Positions 9,003-18,037 of a stretch of DNA of 64,000 bases are shown in pieces. Every line of letters starts with the position of its first letter. The stretch's first letter is position 1. Source of the DNA: Antarctobacter aquimaris (GTDB lineage: Bacteria; Pseudomonadota; Alphaproteobacteria; Rhodobacterales; Rhodobacteraceae); assembly GCF_900184945.1 (NCBI RefSeq), contig NZ_FXYF01000007.1:124001-188000 (forward strand), read 5' to 3'. The notes beneath the pieces were generated by a model. That model was not told where the DNA came from. It saw only the letters and a program-made list of their open reading frames with translations, and made no database searches. Made by a program: the position numbers and the translations under genes.

Positions 9003-9384
9003 GCGGGCAGATTGCCCCGGGGGCGCCGCCCCCCGGACACGCAAAAGCCGAAATACCAGGACCGCCCGTCACCCCGTGACGGGCGGTCCTGCCGTTCCAG
9101 GGCCTGTTTCAAAGCGTTCACAAATGGTGACCCGGCTGCAACAAGGGGCCGATTCCCGCCGAGTCCGGGCTGTGGACAACTCTGGGGGAGGTTGGAAATA
9201 TGGGTTTGAATACAGGGGCTTGACAGGGGTCTCGGTGCCCTTGCGCGGGCTTTTGCCGATGCCTGCCATGCCATGTTTCACATGGTTACAATCTTTGATT
9301 TGAGCCTGTGAGCGGCCTTGCCTATCCCCTTGGATCAAAGCCACGTCCAGGTTGGGGGGATGTGAGCAAAAAAGGGGCAGCCTC
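9003..9384. other. Intergenic region ftsZ to lpxC (382 bp)
   Basis: Holds the ftsZ terminator and a GGGGGCGCCGCCCCCC inverted repeat (about 9019-9034). A TGTGGACAA at 9171-9179 (TTGTCCACA on the other strand) resembles a DnaA box. The lower-GC stretch at about 9185-9350 is presumably the lpxC promoter region. No gene seen. Confidence 0.55.
9058..9090 (+). terminator. Terminator after ftsZ
   Basis: Perfect 14-bp stem AGGACCGCCCGTCA / TGACGGGCGGTCCT with loop CCCCG, 55 bp after the ftsZ stop. The T content after the stem is weak, but its length and position support a terminator. Confidence 0.7.
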
Positions 9385-10314
9385 GTGCAAACCACGCTAC
9401 GTTCTCCGATCACCTTCACGGGCGTCGGTCTACACTCGGGCGCAGCCGCCCGGTTGACCATCCGTCCGGCCAGTGCGGACTACGGCATCTGGTTCAAGCG
9501 CACGGACATCGCGCTGGGCGACACCATGATCCCGGCGCGCTGGGATTCGGTCGAGGCCTCGCCGCTGTGCACCATGATCGTCAACCGCGCCGGGGCCTCC
9601 GTGTCGACCGTCGAACACGTCATGGCGGCGCTGGCCGGCTGCGGCGTGCACAACGCGCTGATCGAGATCGACGGCCCCGAGGCGCCGATCCTGGACGGAT
9701 CGTCCGTGCCCTTTGTCCGCGGGATCCTGTCGCGCGGTCTGCGCGCGCTGGCCACGCCGATCCGCGCCATCGAGGTGCTGAAACCCGTGTCGGTGGACAC
9801 CGGCCGCGGCTGGGCCCGGCTGCTGCCCGGCGCGCCGGGGCAGGGGCTGACCATGAGCTTTCACATCGCCTTTGCGGATGCCGCCATCGGCGAACAGACC
9901 AAGACGCTGAACCTGGCCAACGGCACCTTTGTGCGCGAACTGTCCGACAGCCGGACCTTTTGCCGCGCGGCCGACGTGGCGGCGATGCGCGCCGCCGGCA
10001 AGGCGCTGGGCGGGACCTATGAAAACGCGGTGGTGGTCGATGGCGACCGGGTGCTGAGCCCGGGCGGCCTGCGCCACGCCGACGAGGCCGTGCGCCACAA
10101 GATGCTGGATGCGCTGGGCGACCTGGCGCTGGCCGGCGCGCCCATCGTCGGCCACTACGAGGGCCACAAGGCCGGCCACGCGCTGACCAACGCGCTTCTG
10201 CGCGAACTGTTCGCGACGCCGGGCGCCTCGCGCGTGGTGCTGTGCGACGCAGGCCAGGCGGCGCGGCTGCCCGGTGCCGGTGTCGAACGGCACGAAATTC
10301 CGGCGGTCGCCTGA
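9385..10314 (+). CDS. lpxC: UDP-3-O-acyl-N-acetylglucosamine deacetylase LpxC
   Basis: Zinc deacetylase catalysing the committed step of lipid A synthesis. 309 residues, family-typical. Visible: QTTLRSPITFTGVGLHSG at the N-terminus, Cys62, the zinc-binding VEHVMAAL motif with His78, ALIEIDGPEAPILDGSS, the second zinc motif RHKMLDALGD (H-x3-D), and the catalytic EGHKAGHALTNALL. The GTG start at 9385 is chosen because it gives the standard N-terminus and has AAGGGG seven bases upstream; an upstream TTG would add an odd leader. It is a separate transcription unit from ftsZ. Confidence 0.96.
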   Translation: MQTTLRSPITFTGVGLHSGAAARLTIRPASADYGIWFKRTDIALGDTMIPARWDSVEASPLCTMIVNRAGASVSTVEHVMAALAGCGVHNALIEIDGPEAPILDGSSVPFVRGILSRGLRALATPIRAIEVLKPVSVDTGRGWARLLPGAPGQGLTMSFHIAFADAAIGEQTKTLNLANGTFVRELSDSRTFCRAADVAAMRAAGKALGGTYENAVVVDGDRVLSPGGLRHADEAVRHKMLDALGDLALAGAPIVGHYEGHKAGHALTNALLRELFATPGASRVVLCDAGQAARLPGAGVERHEIPAVA

Positions 10315-10401
10315 TCCCGAAGGGGCTGCGCCACGTCGCGCATTATTCCGGCCGCAAGACATTTTGCACCGCAATTTTATGTGCTAGACCGCTTTTGAAC
10401 G

Positions 10402-10421
10402 GGCGCCCCCGAGGGGGCGCC
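10402..10421 (+). terminator. Hairpin between lpxC and bamD
   Basis: Perfect 9-bp arms GGCGCCCCC / GGGGGCGCC around GA, ending 24 bp before the bamD start and 87 bp after lpxC. It could end lpxC transcription or act on the bamD leader. Confidence 0.45.
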
Positions 10422-10445
10422 ATGCAGAGCAGAGGACAGGCGGGC

Positions 10446-11300
10446 ATGTCTTTGGGCAGATCGCGAAAACTGGTGATCGGGATAATGGCGGCATCGCTTC
10501 TGCTGGCGGGCTGCGAGACGTTCCAGCGCAGGGAAGTCGGCCCCGGCGGGGTCCCGCTCGAGGGCTTTACCGCCAAGCAGATCTTTGAACGCGGCGAATA
10601 CGAGCTGCAACGCAAGGACCTGAAGGACGCGGCCTTCTACTTTGGCGAGGTCGAGCGGCTGTATCCCTATTCGGACTGGGCCAAGCGCGCGCTGATCATG
10701 CAGGCCTATTCCTACCACGAAAACAAGGACTACGACAACGCGCGCTCGGCCGCGCAGCGGTTCATAGACTTTTACCCGGCGGATGACGACGCGGCCTATG
10801 CGCAGTACCTGCTGGCGCTGTCCTACTACGACCAGATCGAGCTGGTGGGCCGTGACCAGGGGCTGACCTTCCAGGCCTTGCAGGCGCTGCGCACGGTGAT
10901 CGAACGCTATCCCGACAGCGAATACGCGCGGTCGTCGATCCTGAAGTTCGACCTGGCCTTTGACCACCTGGCGGCCAAGGAAATGGAGGTCGGGCGCTAT
11001 TATCTCAAGCGTGACCATTTCGGCGCGGCGATCAGCCGGTTCCGCGTGGTGGTCGAGGATTTCCAGACCACGACGCACACGCCCGAGGCGCTGTACCGCC
11101 TGATCGAGGCCTATCTGTCGCTGGGCCTGACCGACGAGGCACAGACCGCGGGCGCGATCCTGGGCTACAACTACCAGTCCAGCGAGTGGTATCAGGACGG
11201 CTACAAGCTGCTGACGCGGCAGGGGCTGGAGGCCAAGCCGTTCGGCGACAACTGGCTGTCCGCGATCCACCGCCAGATGATCAAGGGCGAATGGTTGTAA
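10446..11300 (+). CDS. bamD: Outer membrane assembly lipoprotein BamD
   Basis: Essential lipoprotein of the BAM complex that inserts beta-barrel proteins into the outer membrane; formerly ComL/YfiO. 284 residues. A lipoprotein signal ends in LLLAGC with Cys23 lipidated. The rest is helical TPR repeats with the family stretches KDLKDAAFYFGEVERLYPYS, AQRFIDFYPADDDAAYAQY and VIERYPDSEYARSS. The start ATG at 10446 places the signal peptide correctly; a second ATG at 10422 is possible. It is followed by recN, as in related genomes. Confidence 0.95.
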   Translation: MSLGRSRKLVIGIMAASLLLAGCETFQRREVGPGGVPLEGFTAKQIFERGEYELQRKDLKDAAFYFGEVERLYPYSDWAKRALIMQAYSYHENKDYDNARSAAQRFIDFYPADDDAAYAQYLLALSYYDQIELVGRDQGLTFQALQALRTVIERYPDSEYARSSILKFDLAFDHLAAKEMEVGRYYLKRDHFGAAISRFRVVVEDFQTTTHTPEALYRLIEAYLSLGLTDEAQTAGAILGYNYQSSEWYQDGYKLLTRQGLEAKPFGDNWLSAIHRQMIKGEWL

Positions 11301-11334
11301 CGGCCGGCGGGGCCTTGTAGGTCTTTCGGCAACC

Positions 11335-12987
11335 ATGCTGCGCGCACTTGAAATCCGGGACATGTTGATCATCGAACGGCTGGAGCTCGAGTTCCAGCCG
11401 GGTCTCAACGTGTTGACCGGCGAAACCGGGGCGGGCAAGTCCATCCTGCTGGATTCTTTGGGCTTTGTTCTGGGCTGGCGCGGCCGGGCCGAGCTGGTGC
11501 GCGCCGGGGCCGAGCAGGGCGAGGTGGTGGCCGAGTTCCACCTGCCCGAGGGCCACGCCGCGCGGGCGGTGCTGGAGGAGGCCGGGCTGCCGGCCTCGGA
11601 CGAGCTGATCCTGCGCCGGGTGAACACCCGCGACGGCCGCAAGACCGGCTGGGTCAACGACCGGCGGGTGTCGGGCGAGGTGCTGCGGGCGCTGTCCGAG
11701 ACGCTGGTCGAGCTGCATGGCCAGCACGACGACCGCGGATTGCTGGACCCGCGCGGACACCGCGACATCCTGGACAGTTACGGCCAGCTCGACGCACCGC
11801 GCGCGGCGGTCCGTGAGGCCTGGCAGGCCCGGACCGCGGCGCGCAAGGGGCAGGCGTCGGCGGCGGCGGCGCTGGAGGCGGTGCGGGCCGAGGAGGATTT
11901 CCTGCGCCACTCGGTGGCCGAACTGCGCAAGCTGGCGCCGGAACCGGGCGAGGAGGCGGCGCTGGACACGCGGCGCCGCGCCATGCAGTCGGCCGAAAAG
12001 ATCCGCGACGACATCGCGCAGGCGTCCTCGGCGCTGGGCTACGACGGGGCCGAGGGCGCGATGGCCAACGCGCTGCGCTGGCTCGAAGGGGCGGCGGACA
12101 AGGCCGAAGGCCGGCTGGATGCGCCGGTCGCGGCGCTGGCGCGCGCCATGGCCGAGCTGGACGACGCGGCGCGCGGCGTGGCCGACTGCCTGGAGGCGCT
12201 GGAGTTCAACCCGCACGACCTGGACGAAACCGAGGAGCGGCTGTTCGCGCTGCGCGGCCTGGCCCGCAAGCACGGCGTGCCGCCCGACGAGCTGGCCGAT
12301 CTCGCGGAAACGCTGGAGCGCAAGCTGGAGGCGCTGGACGCGGGCGAGGCGCGGCTGAAGGAATGGGAGCGCGGCGTGCGCGAGGCCGACGCGGCCTACG
12401 CGGCCGCGGCGCAGGCCCTGACCGAGGCCCGGCGCGCGGCGGCGGCGCGGCTGGACGCGGCGGTGGCGGGCGAACTGGCGCCGCTCAAGATGGAGCGGGC
12501 GGTCTTTGCCACCCAGGTCGAGGAGGCGCCGCCCGGACCCGAGGGCGTGGACCTGGTGACCTTTACCGTGGCGACCAACCCGGGCGCGCCGTCGGGGCCG
12601 CTGAACCGCATCGCTTCGGGCGGCGAGCTGTCGCGTTTCCTGCTGGCGCTGAAGGTCTGCCTGGCCGAGGCGCAGGGGCGCGGCGCGACGATGATCTTCG
12701 ACGAGATCGACCGCGGTGTCGGCGGGGCCACGGCGGATGCGGTCGGGCGGCGGCTGAAGGCGCTGGCCGAGGACGGGCAGGTGCTGGTGGTGACGCATTC
12801 GCCGCAGGTGGCGGCGCTGGGCGGGCATCACTGGCGCGTGGCCAAGCGGGTCGCGGGCGAGGTGACGCTGTCCGAGGTGGTGGCGCTGGCGCCTCAGGCG
12901 CGCGAGGACGAGATCGCGCGCATGCTGTCGGGCGACACGGTGACCGAGGAGGCCCGCGCCGCGGCGCGGGCGCTGCTCAAACCCTGA
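11335..12987 (+). CDS. recN: DNA repair protein RecN
   Basis: SMC-like ATPase acting in double-strand-break repair. 550 residues. Walker A GETGAGKS at 29-36, long Ala/Glu/Arg-rich coiled coils (about 165-390), the ABC signature IASGGELSRFLLALK and Walker B ATMIFDEIDRGVGG near 460, followed by the D-loop and VVTHSPQVAALGGHHW. Complete. It starts 34 bp after bamD, so the two may share a transcript. I see no alphaproteobacterial LexA box (GTTC-N7-GTTC) in this short gap. Confidence 0.96.
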   Translation: MLRALEIRDMLIIERLELEFQPGLNVLTGETGAGKSILLDSLGFVLGWRGRAELVRAGAEQGEVVAEFHLPEGHAARAVLEEAGLPASDELILRRVNTRDGRKTGWVNDRRVSGEVLRALSETLVELHGQHDDRGLLDPRGHRDILDSYGQLDAPRAAVREAWQARTAARKGQASAAAALEAVRAEEDFLRHSVAELRKLAPEPGEEAALDTRRRAMQSAEKIRDDIAQASSALGYDGAEGAMANALRWLEGAADKAEGRLDAPVAALARAMAELDDAARGVADCLEALEFNPHDLDETEERLFALRGLARKHGVPPDELADLAETLERKLEALDAGEARLKEWERGVREADAAYAAAAQALTEARRAAAARLDAAVAGELAPLKMERAVFATQVEEAPPGPEGVDLVTFTVATNPGAPSGPLNRIASGGELSRFLLALKVCLAEAQGRGATMIFDEIDRGVGGATADAVGRRLKALAEDGQVLVVTHSPQVAALGGHHWRVAKRVAGEVTLSEVVALAPQAREDEIARMLSGDTVTEEARAAARALLKP

Positions 12988-13060
12988 GCCGGTTTACCCT
13001 TCGGTAGGTCGGGGCGGGTATCCTCTGGTCCGGTTGGCCGGTTCCGGAGGGCATAGTGGC

Positions 13061-13654
13061 ATGACACCGGAAACGCGACGGGCGCGCAGGGCGGAGATCG
13101 CCGAGGCGGCCTTTGCCGTTCTGACGGAAACGGGGCAGGGCGGGCTGTCGATGCTGGCGGTGGCGCGGCGCGCGCGCGCGTCGAACGAGACGCTGTATCG
13201 CTGGTACGGCGACAAGACCGGCCTGTTGCGGGCGCTGATCGTGCACCGCGCGTCCGAGGTGGCGGCCGAAGTCGACGCGGTGCTGATCGGCGGTGGCGCG
13301 GCGGAGACGGTGCTGGAAGGCGTCGGCACGCTGCTGCTGGAGGCCTGGACCGAGGCGCGCTGGCTGGCGCTGTGCCGCGCGGCGGCGGCCGATGACACCG
13401 GCGCGCTGGGACAGGCGGCGGACGCGGCCTGGCGCGACCTGATCGTGCCGCGGGTGGTGCAGCTGTTCGTGCGGCTGCGCGCGGCGGGGCGGTTGCGCGG
13501 CGCGCCCGAGGCGGCGGCGGCGCTGTGGCTGGACCTGCTGACCGGGAACTGGGCGTTGCGCGCGGTGCTGGGCGCGCGGCTGGCACCGGACCGGCGCGCC
13601 CGGGTGGCGCGGCTGGCGCGGGCGGCGGAGGTGGTGCTGGGGCGCGCGGCCTGA
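13061..13654 (+). CDS. TetR/AcrR family transcriptional regulator
   Basis: 197 residues. The N-terminal helix-turn-helix runs from about 8 to 55 (EIAEAAFAVL, LSMLAVARRARASNETLYRWYGDKTGLLRAL), the classic TetR arrangement. The Ala/Arg/Leu-rich C-terminal domain should bind a ligand and dimerise. The start at 13061 has GGAGG ten bases upstream. The target is unknown. It is convergent with the next gene, an FAD-linked dehydrogenase, so it does not share a divergent promoter with it. The ligand cannot be inferred. Confidence 0.88.
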   Translation: MTPETRRARRAEIAEAAFAVLTETGQGGLSMLAVARRARASNETLYRWYGDKTGLLRALIVHRASEVAAEVDAVLIGGGAAETVLEGVGTLLLEAWTEARWLALCRAAAADDTGALGQAADAAWRDLIVPRVVQLFVRLRAAGRLRGAPEAAAALWLDLLTGNWALRAVLGARLAPDRRARVARLARAAEVVLGRAA

Positions 13655-13779
13655 GTGTGGGCCGGGTCTTGGGGGAACTCGGGCGCGGCCCGGGCGCCCC
13701 GACTGCCGGGCCTGCGCCCGTCAGCGGCCCACCCTCCAGCCGCTCCCGGCAGGGTCGGTTTGCGGGGTCAGGTGCCGAG

Positions 13780-15153
13780 TCAGTTGCCGGGGACGAGCTT
13801 GCCCGGGTTCATGATGTTCTGCGGGTCGAGCGCGACCTTGATCGCGCCCATGACGTTCCAGGCCTCGCCGTGTTCGGCCTTCATGAAGGGCAGTTTGCCG
13901 TAGCCGATGCCGTGTTCGCCGGTGCAGGTGCCGCCCAGCCGCAAGGCGCGGTCGGCCATGCGGGCGGCGAGACGCTTGGCGGTCTCCAGGTCGGCGGGCT
14001 GGCCGGGGTCGGTCAGCAGCACGGCGTGGAAATTGCCGTCGCCGACGTGGCCGACGATGGGGCCGGGCAGGCCGCTGGCGGCGATGTCGGCCTGGGTCTC
14101 TTCGACCGCCTGCGCGAGGCGCGAGATCGGCACGCAGATGTCGGTGACGACGGCCCGTGCGCCGGGGCGTGCGGCGAGGATGGCGTAGTAGCCGTTGTGC
14201 CGCATCGCCCAGAGCGCGCGGCGCTCTTCCTCCTGCCCCGACCAGCGGAAGGCGCCGCCGCCGTGGTCGGCCACGATCTCGCCAAAGCGTTCGGCATCCT
14301 GCCGGGTCGATTCGGGGCTGCCGTGGAATTCCACCATCAGGTGCGGTGCGGCGTCCATGTCGGTGCCGGCGTAGGCGTTGAAGGCGCGCGCGGTGTTGGC
14401 GCAGGCGAATTCGATCCGCGCCATGGGGATGCCCATCTGGATCGTCTCGATCACCGCGTCGATCGCCGAGGCCATGTCGGGAAAGGCGCAGATGCCGGCG
14501 CTGACCGCCTCGGGCTGACCGTGCAGGCGCAGGGTCAGTTCGGTCACCAGGCCCAGCGTGCCCTCCGACCCGATCATCAGCGCGGTCAGGTCGTAGCCTG
14601 CCGCGCTCTTGCGGGCGCGGGTGCCCGTGCGAATCACCCTGCCGTCTCCCAGAACAACCTCCATCCCCAGCACGTTGTCGCGCATCGAGCCGTAGCGCAC
14701 GGTGGTGGTGCCCGAGGCGCGGGTCATCGCCATGCCGCCGATCGAGGCATTGGCCCCCGGATCGACCGGGAAGAACAGGCCGGTGGCGCGCAATTCGTCG
14801 TTCAGGGCCTGGCGGGTGACGCCGGGCTGCACCGTCACGTCCATGTCGGCGGGGCGGATTTCCAGCACCCGGTTCATGTGGCGAAAGTCCACCGTGATGC
14901 CGCCGCGCACGGGCTGGGTCTGCCCTTCGAGCGAGGTGCCGGCGCCGTAGCCCACCAGCGGCACGTCGGCGGCGGCGCAGGCGACGACGATGCGGCGCAC
15001 CTCGTCGGTGCTGCGCGGATAGACGACGGCCTGCGGCGGGATGGTCGGGAAATAGGACTCGGACGCGCCGTGCGTGTGCAGATCGGACTTGGACAGGCTG
15101 AGCCGTTCGCCTAGGAGGGGGCGTAGATCGTCGATCACCTGAGCGATGGGCAT
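13780..15153 (-). CDS. FAD-linked D-lactate dehydrogenase / glycolate oxidase GlcD-like
   Basis: Flavoprotein oxidising a 2-hydroxy acid, most likely D-lactate, with electrons passed to a cytochrome or quinone. 457 residues. N-terminal PCMH-type FAD domain (about 40-215): VVYPRSTDEVRRIV, GYGAGTSLEGQTQPVRGGI, VDPGANASIGGMAMTRASGT and GSEGTLGLVTELTLRL. The C-terminal FAD-oxidase domain has GHVGDGNFHAVLL and CTGEHGIGYGKL, and ends LDPQNIMNPGKL. All are family hallmarks. CGGAG lies upstream of the ATG. It is a single-gene unit, divergent from the ClC gene. Substrate choice between D-lactate and glycolate cannot be settled here. Confidence 0.9.
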   Translation of the reverse strand: MPIAQVIDDLRPLLGERLSLSKSDLHTHGASESYFPTIPPQAVVYPRSTDEVRRIVVACAAADVPLVGYGAGTSLEGQTQPVRGGITVDFRHMNRVLEIRPADMDVTVQPGVTRQALNDELRATGLFFPVDPGANASIGGMAMTRASGTTTVRYGSMRDNVLGMEVVLGDGRVIRTGTRARKSAAGYDLTALMIGSEGTLGLVTELTLRLHGQPEAVSAGICAFPDMASAIDAVIETIQMGIPMARIEFACANTARAFNAYAGTDMDAAPHLMVEFHGSPESTRQDAERFGEIVADHGGGAFRWSGQEEERRALWAMRHNGYYAILAARPGARAVVTDICVPISRLAQAVEETQADIAASGLPGPIVGHVGDGNFHAVLLTDPGQPADLETAKRLAARMADRALRLGGTCTGEHGIGYGKLPFMKAEHGEAWNVMGAIKVALDPQNIMNPGKLVPGN

Positions 15154-15231
15154 GCGGGTCTCCGGAGCGGTTCCGGAGCACTCTAGCAGAGAAGCCGTTA
15201 GGGGAAAGTCACCGGATCAAGGGAGGCTGGA

Positions 15232-16902
15232 TTGCCGAGCCTTTTGCGACACCATGTACACGGCTTTACGTCGGCCTTTGGCCGCGGCTGGGACATGGTG
15301 CGCCACAAGGGGCCGGGCCAGGTGCAGTTCTGGTTCATCGCGCTGGGCATCGGCATCGCCTCGGGCCTGGCCGCGATCGCCTTTCGCGGCGCGATCGAGG
15401 GGTTGCAGACCTTTCTCTACGGCACGCCGGACGTGAACCGGCTGCACAGCTTTGCCGAGCACCTGCATTGGGCCTGGGTGCTGCTGATCCCGGCGGCGGG
15501 GGGCGTCGTGGTGGGCATCATCCTGCACATCGGCACGCCGGACGGGCGGGTGCGCGCGGTGGCCGACGTGATCGAGGGCGCGGCGCTGAACGACGGCAGG
15601 GTCGAGAAGAAGGCCGGCATCGCCTCGGCGCTGAGTTCGTGGATCACGCTGTCGACCGGCGGGTCCTCGGGGCGCGAGGGGCCGGTGGTGCACATCGCGG
15701 CGATGATTGCCAGCTGGGTGGCCAACACGCTGAAGGTGGACGGCATCACCGGGCGCGACCTGTTGGGCTGCGCGGTGGCGGCGGCGGTTTCGGCCAGCTT
15801 CAACGCGCCGATCGCGGGGGCGCTGTTCGCGCTGGAGGTGATCCTGCGGCATTTCGCGCTGCACGCCTTTGCCCCCATCGTGGTGGCCAGCGCCGCCGGC
15901 ACGGTGATCAACCGGCTGGTCTATGGCGATGTGACCGAGTTCATCCTGCCGGGGACGACGACGGTGGAGTTCTACCTGGAGCTGCCCGCCTTTTTCATCC
16001 TGGGGCTGGTCTGCGGGCTGGTGTCGATCATCATGATGCGGGCGATCTTTTTCGCCGACGACGTGGAAACCGCGTTCCAGGACCGGCTGAACCTGCCCTA
16101 CTGGCTGCGGCCGGCGGTGGCGGGTCTGATCCTGGGCGCCATCGCGATCCAGTACCCGCACATCATCGGCGTCGGCTACGAGACGACCTCGCGCGCGCTG
16201 ACCGGCGACCTGCTGCTGCACGAGGCCTTTGTGTTCGCGGTCATCAAGGTGGCGGCGGTGTCGATCACCATCGCGGGGCGGATGGGCGGCGGCATCTTTT
16301 CGCCCTCGCTGATGGTGGGGGCGCTGACCGGGCTGACCTTTGGCCATATCGCGACGGGGCTGTTTCCCGACGTGTCCTCGGCGTTCACGCTCTATGCGCT
16401 GGCGGGCATGGGGGCGGTGGCGGCGGCGGTGCTGGGGGCGCCGATCTCGACCACGCTGATCGTGTTCGAACTGACCGGCGACTGGCAGACCGGGCTGGCG
16501 GTGATGATCTCGGTGTCGATGTCGACGGCGCTGGCGGCGCGGGGGGTGGACCGGTCATTCTTTCTGACGCAGCTGAGGCGGCGCAACGTGCACTTGGCGG
16601 CCGGGCCGCAGGCCTACCTGCTGACGATGTTCCGCGTGCAGGGGGTGATGCGCAAGCCGACCGACGACAATGCCGCCGACGAGGAGGCCTGCCTGCGGAT
16701 GATCGAGCAGGGGCTCTACGTGCAGGCCACCGCGACGCTGGAGGTGGCGCTGCCGCTGTTCGAGAAGTCGGGCGTGGCATTCCTGCCGGTGGTCCTGCTG
16801 AAGGACGGCGCGCCGGTGTTGCAGGGCGCGCTGTTCCACGTCGACGCGCTGAAGGCCTACAACCGCGCCCTGGCCGCGACGGCGGAGGAAGAGCACAGCT
16901 GA
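15232..16902 (+). CDS. ClC family chloride channel/antiporter with C-terminal CBS region
   Basis: 556 residues with about ten to eleven membrane helices. Selectivity motifs: STGGSSGREGPVVH (GREGP, containing the gating glutamate), GRMGGGIFSPSLMVGA (the GxFxP-like motif) and GAPISTTLIVFELTGDW. The last ~100 residues form a soluble tail with at least one CBS-like repeat (CLRMIEQGLYVQATATLEVA... FLPVVLLKDG). The gating Glu fits either a gated channel or an H+/Cl- exchanger. The start is TTG at 15232, supported by GGGAGG five bases upstream; the next in-frame Met would remove the conserved N-terminal segment. It is convergent with the SH3 gene. Confidence 0.93.
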   Translation: MPSLLRHHVHGFTSAFGRGWDMVRHKGPGQVQFWFIALGIGIASGLAAIAFRGAIEGLQTFLYGTPDVNRLHSFAEHLHWAWVLLIPAAGGVVVGIILHIGTPDGRVRAVADVIEGAALNDGRVEKKAGIASALSSWITLSTGGSSGREGPVVHIAAMIASWVANTLKVDGITGRDLLGCAVAAAVSASFNAPIAGALFALEVILRHFALHAFAPIVVASAAGTVINRLVYGDVTEFILPGTTTVEFYLELPAFFILGLVCGLVSIIMMRAIFFADDVETAFQDRLNLPYWLRPAVAGLILGAIAIQYPHIIGVGYETTSRALTGDLLLHEAFVFAVIKVAAVSITIAGRMGGGIFSPSLMVGALTGLTFGHIATGLFPDVSSAFTLYALAGMGAVAAAVLGAPISTTLIVFELTGDWQTGLAVMISVSMSTALAARGVDRSFFLTQLRRRNVHLAAGPQAYLLTMFRVQGVMRKPTDDNAADEEACLRMIEQGLYVQATATLEVALPLFEKSGVAFLPVVLLKDGAPVLQGALFHVDALKAYNRALAATAEEEHS

Positions 16903-16954
16903 CGGCGGGCCCCCTGGCCGGAGCCCGCGCTGGCCGATCACCGCCGGTCCGGGG

Positions 16955-17782
16955 TCAGCGCCGCTTGCCCAGCTGGCGCAGCACGCAGAATTGCAGGTCC
17001 TGCCCGGCGTAGCCGAGGCAGCGGTTCATCGCTTCGGCGAAGTCGACCGGCCTGTCGGCCTTGTGGCCGTTGCGGTCCCGGCCGTCGCCCTTGCGCGTCC
17101 AGTCGTCGTCATCGTCGGCGCGGCCGTTGTGGTCGCGGTCCCAGCCGCGGTTATCGCCGTGGTTGTTCCAGTAACCGTCGCGGTCGCGGTCCCAGGGCTT
17201 GCCGCCCTTGTGTCCCGGCGCGTAGCCCGGGTCCTTGCGGACCAGGTAGTTGCCATGCGCCCAGCCGACGCGGCCCGATGCGTGCCGGACGAGGATCCAC
17301 GACCCCTGGCGGCCCAGCTCGATCACCTTGTCGCGCTGGCCCATGGTGATCACGACGCGGTACTGCGATCCGGGGCCTTCGCGCAGGTTCAGGCCGGAGT
17401 AGCCGGGCGCGTGGACCCAGTACTCCGGGCCGGTCGGCTGACCGCCGTAGTGGCCGCCGGGGGCGCCATGCGGCGGCTTGTAGGGCTGGCCGTGGTAGCC
17501 GTGGTCGCGGTCATGGCCCTGGCGGACCGGGTGGGACGACAGAAAGGCGCTGTGCGCCCAGCCGACGGTGCCGGACTGGTGGCGCACCTTGTACCATTTG
17601 CCGGGGGTGTGCAGCACCTCGACCTTGCTGCCGTGGGGCATCTTCCCGATCACGTGGTAATGGGTCGAAGGGCCGGTGCGCAGATTGAGATAGCCGTCGC
17701 GCGGGGCGTCCACCCAGAGGGTCGTCGCGGCGGCGGCGCTGGCGAGAAAGAGCGCCGAAAGGAATGTGAGCAGTCTGAGCAT
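16955..17782 (-). CDS. Secreted protein with two SH3b domains and an Asp-rich, EF-hand-like tail
   Basis: 275 residues. A signal peptide (MLRLLTFLSALFLASAAAA) is followed by bacterial SH3 domain 1 (about 22-85: LWVDAPRDGYLNLRTGPSTH to GWAHSAFLSSH), a His/Gly/Pro-rich linker, and SH3 domain 2 (about 120-180: YWVHAPGYSGLNLREGPGSQ to GWAHGNYLV). Next comes an Asp/Asn-rich segment containing DRDRDGYWNN and DRDHNGRADDDD, which match the spacing of EF-hand calcium loops, and a short Cys-containing C-terminus. SH3b domains usually bind peptidoglycan or peptides in the envelope. Exact role unknown. Confidence 0.85.
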   Translation of the reverse strand: MLRLLTFLSALFLASAAAATTLWVDAPRDGYLNLRTGPSTHYHVIGKMPHGSKVEVLHTPGKWYKVRHQSGTVGWAHSAFLSSHPVRQGHDRDHGYHGQPYKPPHGAPGGHYGGQPTGPEYWVHAPGYSGLNLREGPGSQYRVVITMGQRDKVIELGRQGSWILVRHASGRVGWAHGNYLVRKDPGYAPGHKGGKPWDRDRDGYWNNHGDNRGWDRDHNGRADDDDDWTRKGDGRDRNGHKADRPVDFAEAMNRCLGYAGQDLQFCVLRQLGKRR

Positions 17783-18037
17783 GGGTCTGGTCCTTTGTGC
17801 AAAGGGGGATGCGACAGTGTTGGGCCAGACCGTCGCAGCGAGGCAATATCGGGGGGGTGTTAGCTGATAGCACCCGTATTTTCAGGGGGTTGCCGTGGGT
17901 CTGCCCGGTTTGCCCGGTGCCGGTTTCACCCGTGCCCGGCGGGTTTTTCGGTGCCCGTGCGCCACCGAATCCGCGTTCCCTTGGGCCTTGCGGTTTGGTA
18001 ATCCGGCGGGCATGACGTCCGCGCAGAGGAAACTGCC

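Noticed and set aside
7332-9044. Long minus-strand frame opposite ftsZ
   Set aside because: A shadow of ftsZ codon bias, without start signals or protein motifs.
11301-11334. SOS (LexA) box before recN
   Set aside because: No GTTC-N7-GTTC pattern in the short gap.
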